64,000 bases of DNA, taken from NCBI RefSeq assembly GCF_023657595.1, contig NZ_CP098323.1:2194001-2258000 (forward strand), written 5' to 3'. Positions 26,288 to 34,789 of this stretch are shown here, one piece after another (within the stretch, counting starts at the first letter, position 1; each line of letters opens with the position of its first letter). The stretch comes from Cytobacillus firmus (lineage in GTDB: Bacteria; Bacillota; Bacilli; Bacillales; Cytobacillaceae). Under the pieces are notes generated by a model. That model saw only the letters and a list, made by a program, of their open reading frames with translations. It made no database searches and had not been told where the DNA came from. The position numbers and the translations under genes were made by a program.

Positions 26288-26322
26288 TGTCATGTCCAAA
26301 CCATGACATTTATCATGGTTTG
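26288..26322 (-). promoter_or_regulatory. DesR-type operator upstream of des
   Basis: Two overlapping palindromes are present: TGTCATG-N7-CATGACA (26288-26308) and CAAACCATGA-N6-TCATGGTTTG (26297-26322). They lie 71-105 bases upstream of the des start, with a TATTAT -10 box between. The arrangement suits binding of two DesR dimers. Confidence 0.75.
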
Positions 26323-26365
26323 AACAAAAAATTAAGAGTTCATCCTAATATCTGGCTATAAATAT

Positions 26366-26953
26366 TTACTTATTACGGGTTTCTTCCACTTCTGACACAA
26401 GGTTAAAAAGAAATTTGTACACTAACTGATATGCATCTTTTATTGAAAGTTCCTCTTTAAAGCCTTCAAGGTCGTTCAATGAAAAATTAAAATCCCAAAG
26501 CCCATCCTGCTGGCTGAACATCAGGCTGTATTTTGGTGTGCCTGTAAGAGTATTTTCGTCTATAAATGCTCTTATAGCTGATTCTGCTTTTTTTGGCAGC
26601 TTCAGTCCAAGCATTACTTCATAGTTGCCAAAAACATCATCTGTTTCAAAGGAAACGGCATCCGCTCCAATCAGATCAAACCATTTCGACTCCAGATACA
26701 TAAATTCATTTTTATGATTTTTGAAGTATTCTATTGGCTGATTTAAAAAACCGGCAGGCTCCTGTCCGAGAACTTCCTCTGTTTCCTTATCTCCTCTTTC
26801 TATATAAGCATCATTATATCGGTCTTCGGGATTCTTGATTCCAGCTTCATGACCATCATTCAAGAGTCCGTGCTTAAGGGCATATTCCTTTTCTTTTTCA
26901 TAAAGTTCAGCGGGCTGTTCTTTCAAGTGCTTTTCCATCCGTTCTTTTAACAA
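26366..26953 (-). CDS. Conserved cytoplasmic protein, often misnamed aminotransferase
   Basis: The 195-residue protein has the features of a Bacillus family I recall being labelled a branched-chain aminotransferase without support: DAYIERGDKETEEVL, YLESKWFDLIGADAVSFETDDVFG, and a final helix QLVYKFLFNLV. No PLP lysine motif is present, so that label is rejected. There is no signal or membrane segment. It follows the DEAD-box helicase gene by 23 bases and is probably co-transcribed with it. Its function is unknown. Confidence 0.8.
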   Translation of the reverse strand: MLKERMEKHLKEQPAELYEKEKEYALKHGLLNDGHEAGIKNPEDRYNDAYIERGDKETEEVLGQEPAGFLNQPIEYFKNHKNEFMYLESKWFDLIGADAVSFETDDVFGNYEVMLGLKLPKKAESAIRAFIDENTLTGTPKYSLMFSQQDGLWDFNFSLNDLEGFKEELSIKDAYQLVYKFLFNLVSEVEETRNK

Positions 26954-26976
26954 GTTACTTTCCTCCTCAAAAATCT

Positions 26977-28332
26977 TTACCTTCCCCGTCTTTTGGATGA
27001 ATTTCTTGAAGCTGTGGGAGAAGGCTTCTTTTTCCCTTGAGTTTTGGCGCGGCCTGTTCGAGGTGAACTGCTTTTGCCTTTTCTGCCTTTTTCATGGGAA
27101 AACCTGTCTTCTTTTGATTTTGGCTGGCCTCCTTTTCTGCTGTCATTTTTCTTTCCAGCGGAGGTTTGGCGCTTGGAATCCGGCCTCTTTTTTTCAGATG
27201 CTGCTTCAGGCTTGATATCGCTATTGCCAAGGTTTTGCTTAGGAATAGTAATTTTCAGCCCTTTTTCAATTGCTTCAAGGAGCGGCTTGTCTGCAGACGA
27301 ATAAAACGTAATGGCCAGTCCTTTCATGCCCGCCCGGCCGGTTCTCCCGATGCGGTGCACATAGCTTTCGGGATCGAGTGGGATATCATAATTAAAAACA
27401 TGTGTTACCCCTTCGACATCAAGCCCTCTAGCGGCTACATCCGTCGCAACTAACAGCTGTATCTCTGCGTCCCTGAATCTCTTCATTACTTGTTCACGTT
27501 TCGATTGTGATAAATCCCCATGAAGCTGATCGCAATCAAAACCGTTCGATCTCAGTACTTCATATAATTTGGTTACTCTGCGTTTTGTACGGCAGAAGAT
27601 CACGGCCAAAAATGGTCTATGGGTTTGAATCAGCTCTATCAGCGTACCCTGCTTGGCACGGTCGACGGTATGTATTGCTATTTGTTTAACTGAATGGGCT
27701 GGTCCCTGTGTTTTTTCAACCTGGATATACTGCGGCTCTTTCATGTGTTTGTTTGCCAGTTTTCTTATTTCTGCCGGCATAGTTGCAGAAAAAAGCATCG
27801 TCTGCCTTTTGGCAGGCGTTTCTTTAATAATTCTCTCAACCTCATCAAGAAAGCCAATATGCAGCATTTGATCGGCTTCATCCAATACTAAAAAATCCAC
27901 TTTTGATAAATCAATGGTATTTCGTCTGATGTGGTCCAGCAGCCGGCCAGGTGTCCCCACTACCATCTGGACATTCTTTTTCAGCTTTTTGAGCTGCTTG
28001 TCCACATCCTGCCCTCCATATACAGCTAAGACATCTATATCACTGTCTTTCGTAAGCTTCAGTACTTCGTCTGTTATCTGTAATGCCAGTTCCCTTGTCG
28101 GCGTTACAATCAGAGCCTGGATCTGAACGGCATCCGGGTCCATTTTCTCCAGAATCGGCAAAATAAAGGCCAATGTTTTTCCGGTTCCTGTCTGCGCCTG
28201 TGCTATGACATCTTTTCCTTCCATAACAGCTGGAATTGCCTGCGCCTGAATAGGTGTTGGCTTAGCGATGCCATGCTGCAGCAGAATTTCAGATAGCTCT
28301 TCCGAAATGCCAAGTTTTAAAAATTCCTGCAA
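26977..28332 (-). CDS. DEAD-box ATP-dependent RNA helicase
   Basis: This is a 451-residue helicase with a complete motif set: Q motif (F..LGIS...[10 protein letters not shown]), [16 protein letters not shown] and TPGR, DEAD ([10 protein letters not shown]), SAT, ARGLDV and HRIGRTGR. The C-terminal 80 residues are a Lys/Arg/Ser-rich low-complexity RNA-binding tail. By size and tail it is close to CshA/CshB/YfmL-type enzymes of Bacillus that act in ribosome assembly and RNA decay, but I cannot assign which one. It is the first gene of a probable two-gene operon. Confidence 0.95.
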   Translation of the reverse strand: MQEFLKLGISEELSEILLQHGIAKPTPIQAQAIPAVMEGKDVIAQAQTGTGKTLAFILPILEKMDPDAVQIQALIVTPTRELALQITDEVLKLTKDSDIDVLAVYGGQDVDKQLKKLKKNVQMVVGTPGRLLDHIRRNTIDLSKVDFLVLDEADQMLHIGFLDEVERIIKETPAKRQTMLFSATMPAEIRKLANKHMKEPQYIQVEKTQGPAHSVKQIAIHTVDRAKQGTLIELIQTHRPFLAVIFCRTKRRVTKLYEVLRSNGFDCDQLHGDLSQSKREQVMKRFRDAEIQLLVATDVAARGLDVEGVTHVFNYDIPLDPESYVHRIGRTGRAGMKGLAITFYSSADKPLLEAIEKGLKITIPKQNLGNSDIKPEAASEKKRPDSKRQTSAGKKNDSRKGGQPKSKEDRFSHEKGRKGKSSSPRTGRAKTQGKKKPSPTASRNSSKRRGR

Positions 28333-28444
28333 ATAAAACCCTACTTTCTTTATTCAATATGTCCTTATTTATATTGTGTGTTTAGCGGCAAAATAGCAAG
28401 CATTCTATTGGATAAAAACGTGAAAAAAATGGTTGGTTCAAAAT

Positions 28445-28484
28445 AAAAAGCCCAGGTTTAGACCAAATGGCCTTCAATGGGCTT
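28445..28484 (-). terminator. Terminator of the DUF2512 gene
   Basis: AAGCCCA pairs with TGGGCTT with a long, partly paired loop, followed on the minus strand by TTTTTATTT. It lies 19 bases after the stop codon. Confidence 0.72.
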
Positions 28485-28502
28485 CTAACACAATAGATAA
28501 AT

Positions 28503-28946
28503 TTATTCCCAATCCTTTGTTGGCTCTCTTTCTTCAGCCATTTCCATCCCATAGGCAAGCCGCGGATTCAGAGCAGATTGGCTGCTCTCCTTCTCTTGGC
28601 TGGATTCCCTGGTATTTACAAGGAATCTGTGGACAAAGACTTCGGATAGAGTGATAATTCCTGCCGCAATGACACTTCCCCAAGCGATTTGCAGATAACT
28701 GTTAAGCAGCACACTTCCAAACACCCAAACAGATGCATAAACTAAGAAAAAGTCAGCAATAAGGGCATTCCGGTTTCCAAGCCGCGGAAGGATGATGCGG
28801 TCTCCGAGCAGATAAGACATGGCTGTTACCAGAATACTGAAAGAAAGAATATCTGCGAATGTCGCATCAAAGAATAAATCAAGCGCAAAGGCAAAAGCAA
28901 TCATAGCTGATGCTAATTTAAGTATTAAGATAAGTGTTTTGTTCAA
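28503..28946 (-). CDS. DUF2512 (YndM-like) membrane protein
   Basis: The 147-residue protein has four hydrophobic helices (LILILKLASAMIAFAFALDLFF, ILSFSILVTAMSYLLGDRIILP, ALIADFFLVYASVWVFGSVLL and a fourth) and a hydrophilic C-terminal tail. The pattern fits the Bacillus YndM/DUF2512 family of unknown function. The start is a TTG at 28946, 6 bases after an ideal AGAGGAGGT; the frame is open to 29066 but that part is non-coding in character. It is a single gene with its own terminator. Confidence 0.85.
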   Translation of the reverse strand: MNKTLILILKLASAMIAFAFALDLFFDATFADILSFSILVTAMSYLLGDRIILPRLGNRNALIADFFLVYASVWVFGSVLLNSYLQIAWGSVIAAGIITLSEVFVHRFLVNTRESSQEKESSQSALNPRLAYGMEMAEEREPTKDWE

Positions 28947-29155
28947 AAGAATACCTCCTCTTTTACCATAGCTTTTATCAATATGAAGATTCCCATTCAT
29001 TTTGTGTTCCTCTGCCTCACAAGCAATTTTTTCAAAAAAATAAACAACTTGTTCAGTGTCCCTCAATATAATGGCAGTAATAGGGATTACATTTTAAGTT
29101 AAAGGTTGTGGAAGAGTGATACTCCGAGACAAAATACTTAATGTGGTGATAATAG

Positions 29156-29680
29156 GTGAATGCTGAATATAAATTTCAAAATCTTCAGGAGAGGAATATG
29201 ACTTTTGAGCAGGTATTCAACCGGATCTTACTTTTTATAAAGCGAAATCCTGATGGGAACTTTAGGCTGATGATTGGAACAGATTCACAGGTTCATTGCA
29301 ATCGCACTGTGTTTATAACCGGGATTGTGATTCAAAATGAGCGAAAAGGCGCCTGGGCATGTATTCGGAAAACTGTTATACCTAGGAAAATGCTGCATCT
29401 TCATGAGCGAATCTCCTATGAAACCTCGCTGACTGAAGAAGTGGTCTCTTTGTTTACAGAGGATTACAAAGACAAAATGTTTGAAATCGTTCTGCCATTC
29501 CTTTATAAAGGCGGATCATTCTCAATGGAAGGGCATATGGACATCGGATCAGGCAAAAGAAATAAAACCAGAGAATTTGTGAAAGAAATGGTGACCAGGA
29601 TCGAATCAATCGGCCTTGAGCCAAAAATAAAGCCGGAAGCATTCGTGGCCTCCAGCTACGCTAATCGATATACGAAATAA
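29156..29680 (+). CDS. ykuK: YkuK family protein (DUF458, RNase H-like fold)
   Basis: The 174-residue protein has the YkuK core: LMIGTDSQVHCNRTVFITGIVI at the start, RISYETSLTEEVV, GSFSMEGHMDIGSGKRNKTREFVKEMV and PEAFVASSYANRYTK at the end. The DSQ and acidic residues are consistent with an RNase H-like fold, but no activity is established. It starts with GTG, 6 bases after GGTGAT. It is a single-gene unit. Confidence 0.9.
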   Translation: MNAEYKFQNLQERNMTFEQVFNRILLFIKRNPDGNFRLMIGTDSQVHCNRTVFITGIVIQNERKGAWACIRKTVIPRKMLHLHERISYETSLTEEVVSLFTEDYKDKMFEIVLPFLYKGGSFSMEGHMDIGSGKRNKTREFVKEMVTRIESIGLEPKIKPEAFVASSYANRYTK

Positions 29681-29709
29681 AAGAACTCAGGGTATATGAG
29701 TTCTTTTCA
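29679..29709 (+). terminator. Terminator of ykuK
   Basis: AAGAACTCA (29681-29689) pairs with TGAGTTCTT (29697-29705), followed by TTT. A-residues on the other side also let it work for the minus strand. Confidence 0.85.
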
Positions 29710-29719
29710 TTGGAGCAAA

Positions 29720-30181
29720 TTATACACCTGCATGCTCCCTGTATTCCTGTTCTGCCTTTAATGCCACAGCCTCGGTCAGTTCTGCAGTAATTTCAGGAAG
29801 AGCTGTATTAAGCAAGGAATTCGCTACTTTAGCCATCATTCCCTCTGCTGAAATGTCAAGTGATCCTGTCATGATATTTTTCTTATTCTTTCCTTTCTCC
29901 GCAAGAAAGTATCCATGTCCAGTAAACTTCTCATTAAGTCCTGTTAAATGAAACGTAACCTTTGTTGGCTCCTGCCAGCTCGTTATATCCACTTTTAATT
30001 CGATTTTTTTCTTAATAATCCCCATATCGCTTTTGAAGCTCCAGGTTGACTCTTTGTCACTCAGTACCTCATGTGCAATATATCCGGGCACTAATGGTGC
30101 CCAGTTCCCAATATCACTGACAAAGCTCCATATTGCCCCTATTGGAATGTTTACTTCAGCCTGATGTGTGCAGCTTGCCAT
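29720..30181 (-). CDS. SRPBCC (CoxG-like) lipid-binding-fold protein
   Basis: The 153-residue protein fits the START/SRPBCC fold. It opens with a strand (ASCTHQAEVNIPIGAIWSFV), has the VPGYIAHEVL loop typical of CoxG-like members, a set of crossing strands, and a long C-terminal helix (MMAKVANSLLNTALPEITAEL). The fold makes a hydrophobic pocket; the ligand is unknown. No CO dehydrogenase genes are nearby. The ATG at 30181 follows GGGGCGG, and an upstream ATG at 30208 lacks a site. Confidence 0.85.
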   Translation of the reverse strand: MASCTHQAEVNIPIGAIWSFVSDIGNWAPLVPGYIAHEVLSDKESTWSFKSDMGIIKKKIELKVDITSWQEPTKVTFHLTGLNEKFTGHGYFLAEKGKNKKNIMTGSLDISAEGMMAKVANSLLNTALPEITAELTEAVALKAEQEYREHAGV

Positions 30182-30267
30182 TTTTACCGCCCCTTTTAAA
30201 TATTTCATAAGTTGGTTTCCATGAATATGTATTCAAACTAACAGGGCGAGATTCATAAATTTTTATT

Positions 30268-31260
30268 TTATTTGATCAATTCATTGGAGATCAGCTCATA
30301 TGAACGTAAACGATCCTCAAATTGGTGAACAAGGGTAACAATCATGATCTCATCTGCTTGGTACTGGTGCTTCATGTCCATCAGCTGCTCGGCAACTTCT
30401 TTAGGGCTTCCTATAATTTCGCGGTTTCTATTGTTAAATGGCTCCACATTCAGCCTGCGAAAATAGTGTTTTGCCTCCTCAATTGAAGGAATCCCATCAG
30501 TGCCTTCATTGTTTTCTGCTTTTATCTTCCAAAGCATGCTGCTGAGTGCCAGTTCTTCAGCTTTCTGTGTTGTCTCAGCACATATTGCCGAGACTGTTAA
30601 TATAACTTTTGGTTTCTGTAAAGTTCCCCTTGCAATGAAATTCTTCCTATATTGTTTTATGATGTCTTTCCCATCTTGTTCACTCATAAATTGACCAAAT
30701 GCATAAGCAGATCCAGATTCAGCAGCCATTAAAGCACTTTTTCTGCTTGTTCCTAATAACCAGGGTTCCGGGCTAGTTTCCGGCAGAGGTGAAGCTGATA
30801 GTTTTGCAAACATGTGATCCTGAGAAAAGTCATTATGTAAAAAGTGAAGAAGCTCCATCACCTTTTCAGGCATTTGGCGGACACCTTCCAAAAAATTATC
30901 TGAGAGCGCCATGGACGCTTCTGCTGATCCTCCTGGTGCCCTTCCGATTCCGAGGTCCACCCTGCCAGGAAATAATGTAGCAAGCGTATTGAACGATTCC
31001 GCAATTTTGTATGGCTTGTAATACGGCAGCAATATGGCACCTGCACCAATCCGTATTTTTTTTGTTTTTGCACCGATATAACTCAACATGATTTCAGGAG
31101 CTGAACAGGCAAAGCCGGATAAATCATGATGTTCTGCAATCCAATATCTTGTGAAGCCCAGCCTCTCTGCTGACAGTGCCAGCTGTACAGAAGCTTCCAG
31201 TGCTTCTTTGGGTGAATATCCCGATGAAATGGGTGCCTGATCTAAAATGCTTATTTTCAA
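30268..31260 (-). CDS. LLM-class flavin-dependent oxidoreductase
   Basis: The 330-residue enzyme belongs to the luciferase-like monooxygenases: YWIAEHHDLSGFACSAPEIMLSYIG, IGAGAILLPYYKPYKIAESF and PGRVDLGIGRAPGG are family signatures. It should use reduced FMN from a separate reductase to oxidise a small organic substrate. It resembles the B. subtilis YceB/YddN group. The substrate is unknown. It faces the alcohol dehydrogenase gene across a divergent intergenic region of about 190 bases. Confidence 0.92.
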   Translation of the reverse strand: MKISILDQAPISSGYSPKEALEASVQLALSAERLGFTRYWIAEHHDLSGFACSAPEIMLSYIGAKTKKIRIGAGAILLPYYKPYKIAESFNTLATLFPGRVDLGIGRAPGGSAEASMALSDNFLEGVRQMPEKVMELLHFLHNDFSQDHMFAKLSASPLPETSPEPWLLGTSRKSALMAAESGSAYAFGQFMSEQDGKDIIKQYRKNFIARGTLQKPKVILTVSAICAETTQKAEELALSSMLWKIKAENNEGTDGIPSIEEAKHYFRRLNVEPFNNRNREIIGSPKEVAEQLMDMKHQYQADEIMIVTLVHQFEDRLRSYELISNELIK

Positions 31261-31450
31261 GGTGTATCTCCTCTTTCAAAACTTAATCCTAAAGCGAAGC
31301 GAATAATATAATGCTGAGAAGCGAAACTTATATTATTGCCTCTTTGTTTATAATGAATCTTGGTCTTTAAAAAGTATATCAAATCAAATGTTGTTTTTCG
31401 TTTAAATGATATTTTTACTGCTAAAAATCTAATTTTGTGGAGTGTTGAAT

Positions 31451-32584
31451 ATGAAGGCGGTAACCTATCAGGGGCCTAATCGTGTAGAGGTTACAGATGT
31501 GGATGATCCCAAGCTAGAAAAGAAAGATGATATTATCGTTAAAATTACCTCCACAGCGATCTGTGGTTCTGACTTGCACTTATATCAGGGAAACATGCCT
31601 CTTCCAGAGGGGTATATTATTGGTCATGAGCCAATGGGCATTGTGGAAGAAACAGGTCCAGATGTAACAAAAGTAAAAAAAGGGGATAGAGTTGTAATTC
31701 CTTTCAATGTATCCTGCGGCCAGTGCGTTTATTGCCAGCAGGATCAAACCAGCCAATGTGATAATTCCAATCCGCATTATGATTCAGGGGGATACTTTGG
31801 ATACACAGAAAAATTCGGAAATCATCCTGGCGGACAGGCTGAATACTTAAAAGTCCCTTTTGGCAATTATACGCCGTTTCTGGTTGCGGAATCCTGTGAA
31901 TTGGAAGATGAGTCACTATTATTTTTGTCAGATGTACTACCGACTGCCTATTGGAGTGTTGTGAATGCCGGTGTTAAAAAGGGTGATACAGTAATTGTTC
32001 TTGGCTGTGGCCCGGTTGGATTAATGGCGCAGAAATTTGCATGGATGGAAGGCGCAGAGCGTGTCATTGCAGTTGATTACCTGGATTATCGGATCAATCA
32101 TGCAAAAGCAGCAAACAAAGTGGAAGTCTGTGAGTTCACGAAATATCCAGATATGGGAGAGCATTTAAAGGAAATTACTCATGGAGGCGCTGACGTTGTA
32201 ATCGATTGTGTAGGGATGGACGGGAAAAAGTCGCCCCTTGAGTTTATTGAGCAAAAATTAAAACTGCAAGGCGGCACCCTGGGGCCCATTCAGATTGCGA
32301 CAAAGGCTGTAAGAAAAACAGGAACAGTTCAATTAACCGGTGTCTATGGAGCAAACTATAATATGTTCCCTCTCGGTGCCTTCTTCTCCAGAAACATTAC
32401 ACTTAAGATGGGACAGGCACCTGTCATCCCATTTATGCCAATGCTCTATGAGAAAATTGTTAATAAAGAATTTGATCCGAAAGACATTATTACCCATCAG
32501 ATTAAACTGGAAGAGGCAAGCCATGGCTATAAAATTTTCAATGGACATGAAGATGATTGCATCAAGGTAGTATTAAAGCCTTAA
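31451..32584 (+). CDS. Zinc-dependent alcohol dehydrogenase
   Basis: The 377-residue medium-chain dehydrogenase has catalytic zinc ligands in AICGSDLHLYQG and GHEPMGIVEE, the structural zinc cluster C-x2-C-x2-C-x7-C (CGQCVYCQQDQTSQC), and the NAD site VLGCGPVGLMAQ followed by the acidic VIAVD. It is similar to formaldehyde dehydrogenase-like YycR proteins, oxidising an alcohol with NAD. The ATG at 31451 follows GTGGAGTG; a GTG at 31442 is in frame. Its terminator hairpin has been duplicated by an IS1182 insertion. Confidence 0.93.
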   Translation: MKAVTYQGPNRVEVTDVDDPKLEKKDDIIVKITSTAICGSDLHLYQGNMPLPEGYIIGHEPMGIVEETGPDVTKVKKGDRVVIPFNVSCGQCVYCQQDQTSQCDNSNPHYDSGGYFGYTEKFGNHPGGQAEYLKVPFGNYTPFLVAESCELEDESLLFLSDVLPTAYWSVVNAGVKKGDTVIVLGCGPVGLMAQKFAWMEGAERVIAVDYLDYRINHAKAANKVEVCEFTKYPDMGEHLKEITHGGADVVIDCVGMDGKKSPLEFIEQKLKLQGGTLGPIQIATKAVRKTGTVQLTGVYGANYNMFPLGAFFSRNITLKMGQAPVIPFMPMLYEKIVNKEFDPKDIITHQIKLEEASHGYKIFNGHEDDCIKVVLKP

Positions 32585-32596
32585 TGGACTTCAGTA

Positions 32597-32621
32597 AAGC
32601 CTGCTGTTAAACAGCAGGCTT
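32597..32621 (+). repeat. Left target-site duplication, equal to the adh terminator hairpin
   Basis: A 25-base palindrome (AAGCCTGCTG, TTAAA, CAGCAGGCTT). It is identical to 34171-34195 and flanks the IS element on the left. It is the stem of the alcohol dehydrogenase terminator, now cut off from its T-run. Confidence 0.9.
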
Positions 32622-32633
32622 CAGTTTGTAGAC

Positions 32634-32672
32634 AAAAAGGGTTCGGATTAGTCTCATTCCGAACCCTTTTTT
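32634..32672. terminator. Terminator inside the IS left end
   Basis: GGGTTCGG pairs with CCGAACCC, with A- and T-runs outside. It lies between the IS end and the transposase stop, and can block transcription in both directions. Confidence 0.85.
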
Positions 32673-32721
32673 GATTTTTTATGGTTTTTTAAGCAATTAC
32701 AGACCTCTCCGAGGTTATCAT

Positions 32722-34080
32722 TTAGGCCATTTCTGGACCTTGCCAAGTCCAGTTGGCCATTTTCTTCAAATTCATGGCAGCGAAAGTAAGCATCGCCTGC
32801 ATCGACAATTTTTTAAGTCCCCTGAGGGTTGTCCAACGCATGCCATGCTTTTCTTTTGCATCTGCGAATACTCGTTCAATTGTTTCTTTGCGTTTTTCAT
32901 AGATCGATTTGACGTCTCGATGATGGCGAAGATGATCTGCTTCTTCCACATGCTCCTCCCACACATGACGTTGAATCAGTTTTTGATGTGCTTGACTCTG
33001 TGTGCATTGAGACAAGAAAGAGCATCCAGCACAAATTCGAGGATCTGATTTATATTGGCGATACCCTTCCTTTGTAGTTGTTGTATATTTTAATATCTCA
33101 CCATCCGGGCAAATGTAACAGTCAAAATGCTCATCATAAACATACTCATGTTTTCTGAAGAAACCCTCTTTTGTGCGAGGTCGTGTGTAAGGTAAGGCAG
33201 GAGTGATGTCGTTTTTCAATAAGTAGCTCGTGATGGCAGGTGTTTTATAGGCTGCATCTGCCGCAACAGCTTTTGGTTTACTAACTTTATCAATGACCTG
33301 TTCTACTAATGGCTCTAGAATATGACTATCATGCGTGTTACCAGGAGTTACAATTGTCCCAAGAACAAAGCCGTTGCGGTCTGCGGCCGCATGGAAAGAA
33401 TAGGCGAACTGTTTGGTACGCTCATCTTTTACATAGTAACCACTCTCTGGGTCCGTTGTACTTTCCTTGATTTCTTTGTATTCTTCCTTATCAAACTTAT
33501 CTGGTGGAAACGGCTTTTTTCCATGATCCTCACGGTCTTGGTTAATCTCCTCTTGAAGGCGTTCTTGATAGGCACGGGTTTCTTTTCGAACCACTTTCTT
33601 TTCAAATTTGCGTTTATTTGCACTCGCTTTTACATGCGTAGAATCTACAAAAACGTGTTCGACACTAATTAAATTCTTTTCAGCTGCGGTTTTTAAGATT
33701 CGATAAAATATTTGTTCAAAGAGATCGGTGTCTTTAAATCGACGCTCATAATTTTTACCGAAAGTTGAGAAGTGAGGAACTTTATCGTGAAAGCCATAAC
33801 CTAAAAACCATCGATAAGCCATATTCGTTTTCAATTCTTCAATGGTTTGACGCATGGAGCGAATACCGAAGGTATACTGAATGAATGTGAGTTTAATTAA
33901 TATTACAGGGTCAATACTTGGGCGCCCTTTTTCTGAATACTTATCTTTTACCAAGTCATAGATGAATGAGAAATTAATCGCTGCTTCAATTTTGCGAACC
34001 AAATGGTCCGCTGGTACAAGTTCGTCTAAAGCAACCATTTCAATTTGATCCCGTTGAATTGGATTATGTTTTGAAAGCAT
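32722..34080 (-). CDS. IS1182-family transposase
   Basis: The 452-residue DDE transposase has an N-terminal DUF772-type region (LVPADHLVRKIEAAINFSF, GRPSIDPVILIKLTFIQYTFGIRSMR). The catalytic core holds HVFVDSTHVKAS (first Asp), AVAADAAYKTP (second Asp) and KETIERVFADAKEKHGMRWT (Glu helix). A Cys cluster (CYICPDGE...CAGC..LSQC) lies between. It moves the element by cut-and-paste. The ATG follows GAGGTGATTTAA. No frameshift or stop is seen, so it is probably functional. Confidence 0.95.
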   Translation of the reverse strand: MLSKHNPIQRDQIEMVALDELVPADHLVRKIEAAINFSFIYDLVKDKYSEKGRPSIDPVILIKLTFIQYTFGIRSMRQTIEELKTNMAYRWFLGYGFHDKVPHFSTFGKNYERRFKDTDLFEQIFYRILKTAAEKNLISVEHVFVDSTHVKASANKRKFEKKVVRKETRAYQERLQEEINQDREDHGKKPFPPDKFDKEEYKEIKESTTDPESGYYVKDERTKQFAYSFHAAADRNGFVLGTIVTPGNTHDSHILEPLVEQVIDKVSKPKAVAADAAYKTPAITSYLLKNDITPALPYTRPRTKEGFFRKHEYVYDEHFDCYICPDGEILKYTTTTKEGYRQYKSDPRICAGCSFLSQCTQSQAHQKLIQRHVWEEHVEEADHLRHHRDVKSIYEKRKETIERVFADAKEKHGMRWTTLRGLKKLSMQAMLTFAAMNLKKMANWTWQGPEMA

Positions 34081-34170
34081 TTAAATCACCTCAAGCATTG
34101 TATTACTTCTATTTTAAAACAAAAAAGACTGCAGACAAGCACGATTTTCACCGAGTTTGTCGACAGTCTG

Positions 34171-34195
34171 AAGCCTGCTGTTAAACAGCAGGCTT
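34171..34195 (+). repeat. Right target-site duplication with terminator T-run
   Basis: An identical copy of the 25-base palindrome at 32597-32621. Here it is followed by TTTAA, so this copy keeps the original terminator shape. It sits 2 bases from the stop codon of the broken endonuclease IV gene. Confidence 0.9.
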
Positions 34196-34196
34196 T

Positions 34197-34771
34197 TTAA
34201 TTTATGGCTATATTTCCCCATCTTTTAATTAGAAGTTTAACTTCTTCATGATGTTCAATTCCTTCATCAGAAGGTGTTTCCAGAATTAATGGCAATCTTC
34301 GAAATGGATCGGCTTTGACAAGCTGATCAAATTGATTCTCAGTAATGTGACCTTTGTTAAATATATTGGCGTGTCTATCCTTGCCTGAGCCGCCGGATAT
34401 TTGGAGTTATTAAAGTGAATCGCTTTAAGATGATTGAAATAGCCCAGCTCTTCCCCTTTTTTTCGAAATTCATTTAGATTTTCTCCATTCCAGAGATTGC
34501 TGGCAAAGGCATGGCAAGTATCCAGGCAAAAACCAATCTGATCCCGGTGTTCACACAGGCTCCGAACCTGAACAAGCTCCTCCATTGTTGTACCCATTGA
34601 CCCAGGATACCCAGCAGTGTTGTTCTAGGAGGATTAAGCAATGTTCTTTACTGCGGGAGAGGATTTTATTAAGCATCCCAATCATTAACTGATATCCTGC
34701 AAGCGGATCCTTGCTGCTTTTGCAGCTCCTAAATATCCTTCCCTTATGCTTACGTGGCAGCCGAATAACAT
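34197..34771 (-). pseudogene. Endonuclease IV (Nfo) family pseudogene
   Basis: Fragments of an AP endonuclease of the TIM-barrel family are spread over at least three frames. An intact N-terminus (MLFGCHVSIREGYLGAAKAA, from the ATG at 34771) is followed by an apparent internal deletion. Then come DPLAGYQLMIGMLNKIL, a shift, MGTTMEELVQVRSLCEH, GFCLDTCHAFASN (metal-binding region) and HFNNSKYP. A further shift leads to GSGKDRHANIFNKGHI and LILETPSDEG, ending at a TAA at 34197. Several independent lesions make a sequencing error unlikely. The encoded repair function is lost. Confidence 0.85.
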
Positions 34772-34789
34772 CCTGATCCCATCCATTCA

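Larger units (their letters stand above)
32622..34170 (-). mobile_element. IS1182-family insertion sequence, complete
   Basis: A 1549-bp element. Its ends are imperfect inverted repeats with the shared pattern CAG..TGT.GACAAA. It holds a single intact transposase gene on the minus strand and is flanked by an identical 25-bp duplication. The duplicated target is a terminator palindrome. Only one copy is in this window. The intact reading frame and identical duplications suggest a recent insertion. Confidence 0.92.

Noticed and set aside
26366..26953. Branched-chain amino acid aminotransferase
   Set aside because: This label is common for the family, but the protein lacks a PLP lysine motif and is about half the needed length.
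26967..27230. Separate small gene within the C-terminal tail of the DEAD-box helicase
   Set aside because: It is a shifted-frame reading of the Lys/Ser-rich helicase tail, without its own binding site. The same applies to many long overlapping frames in GC-richer genes.
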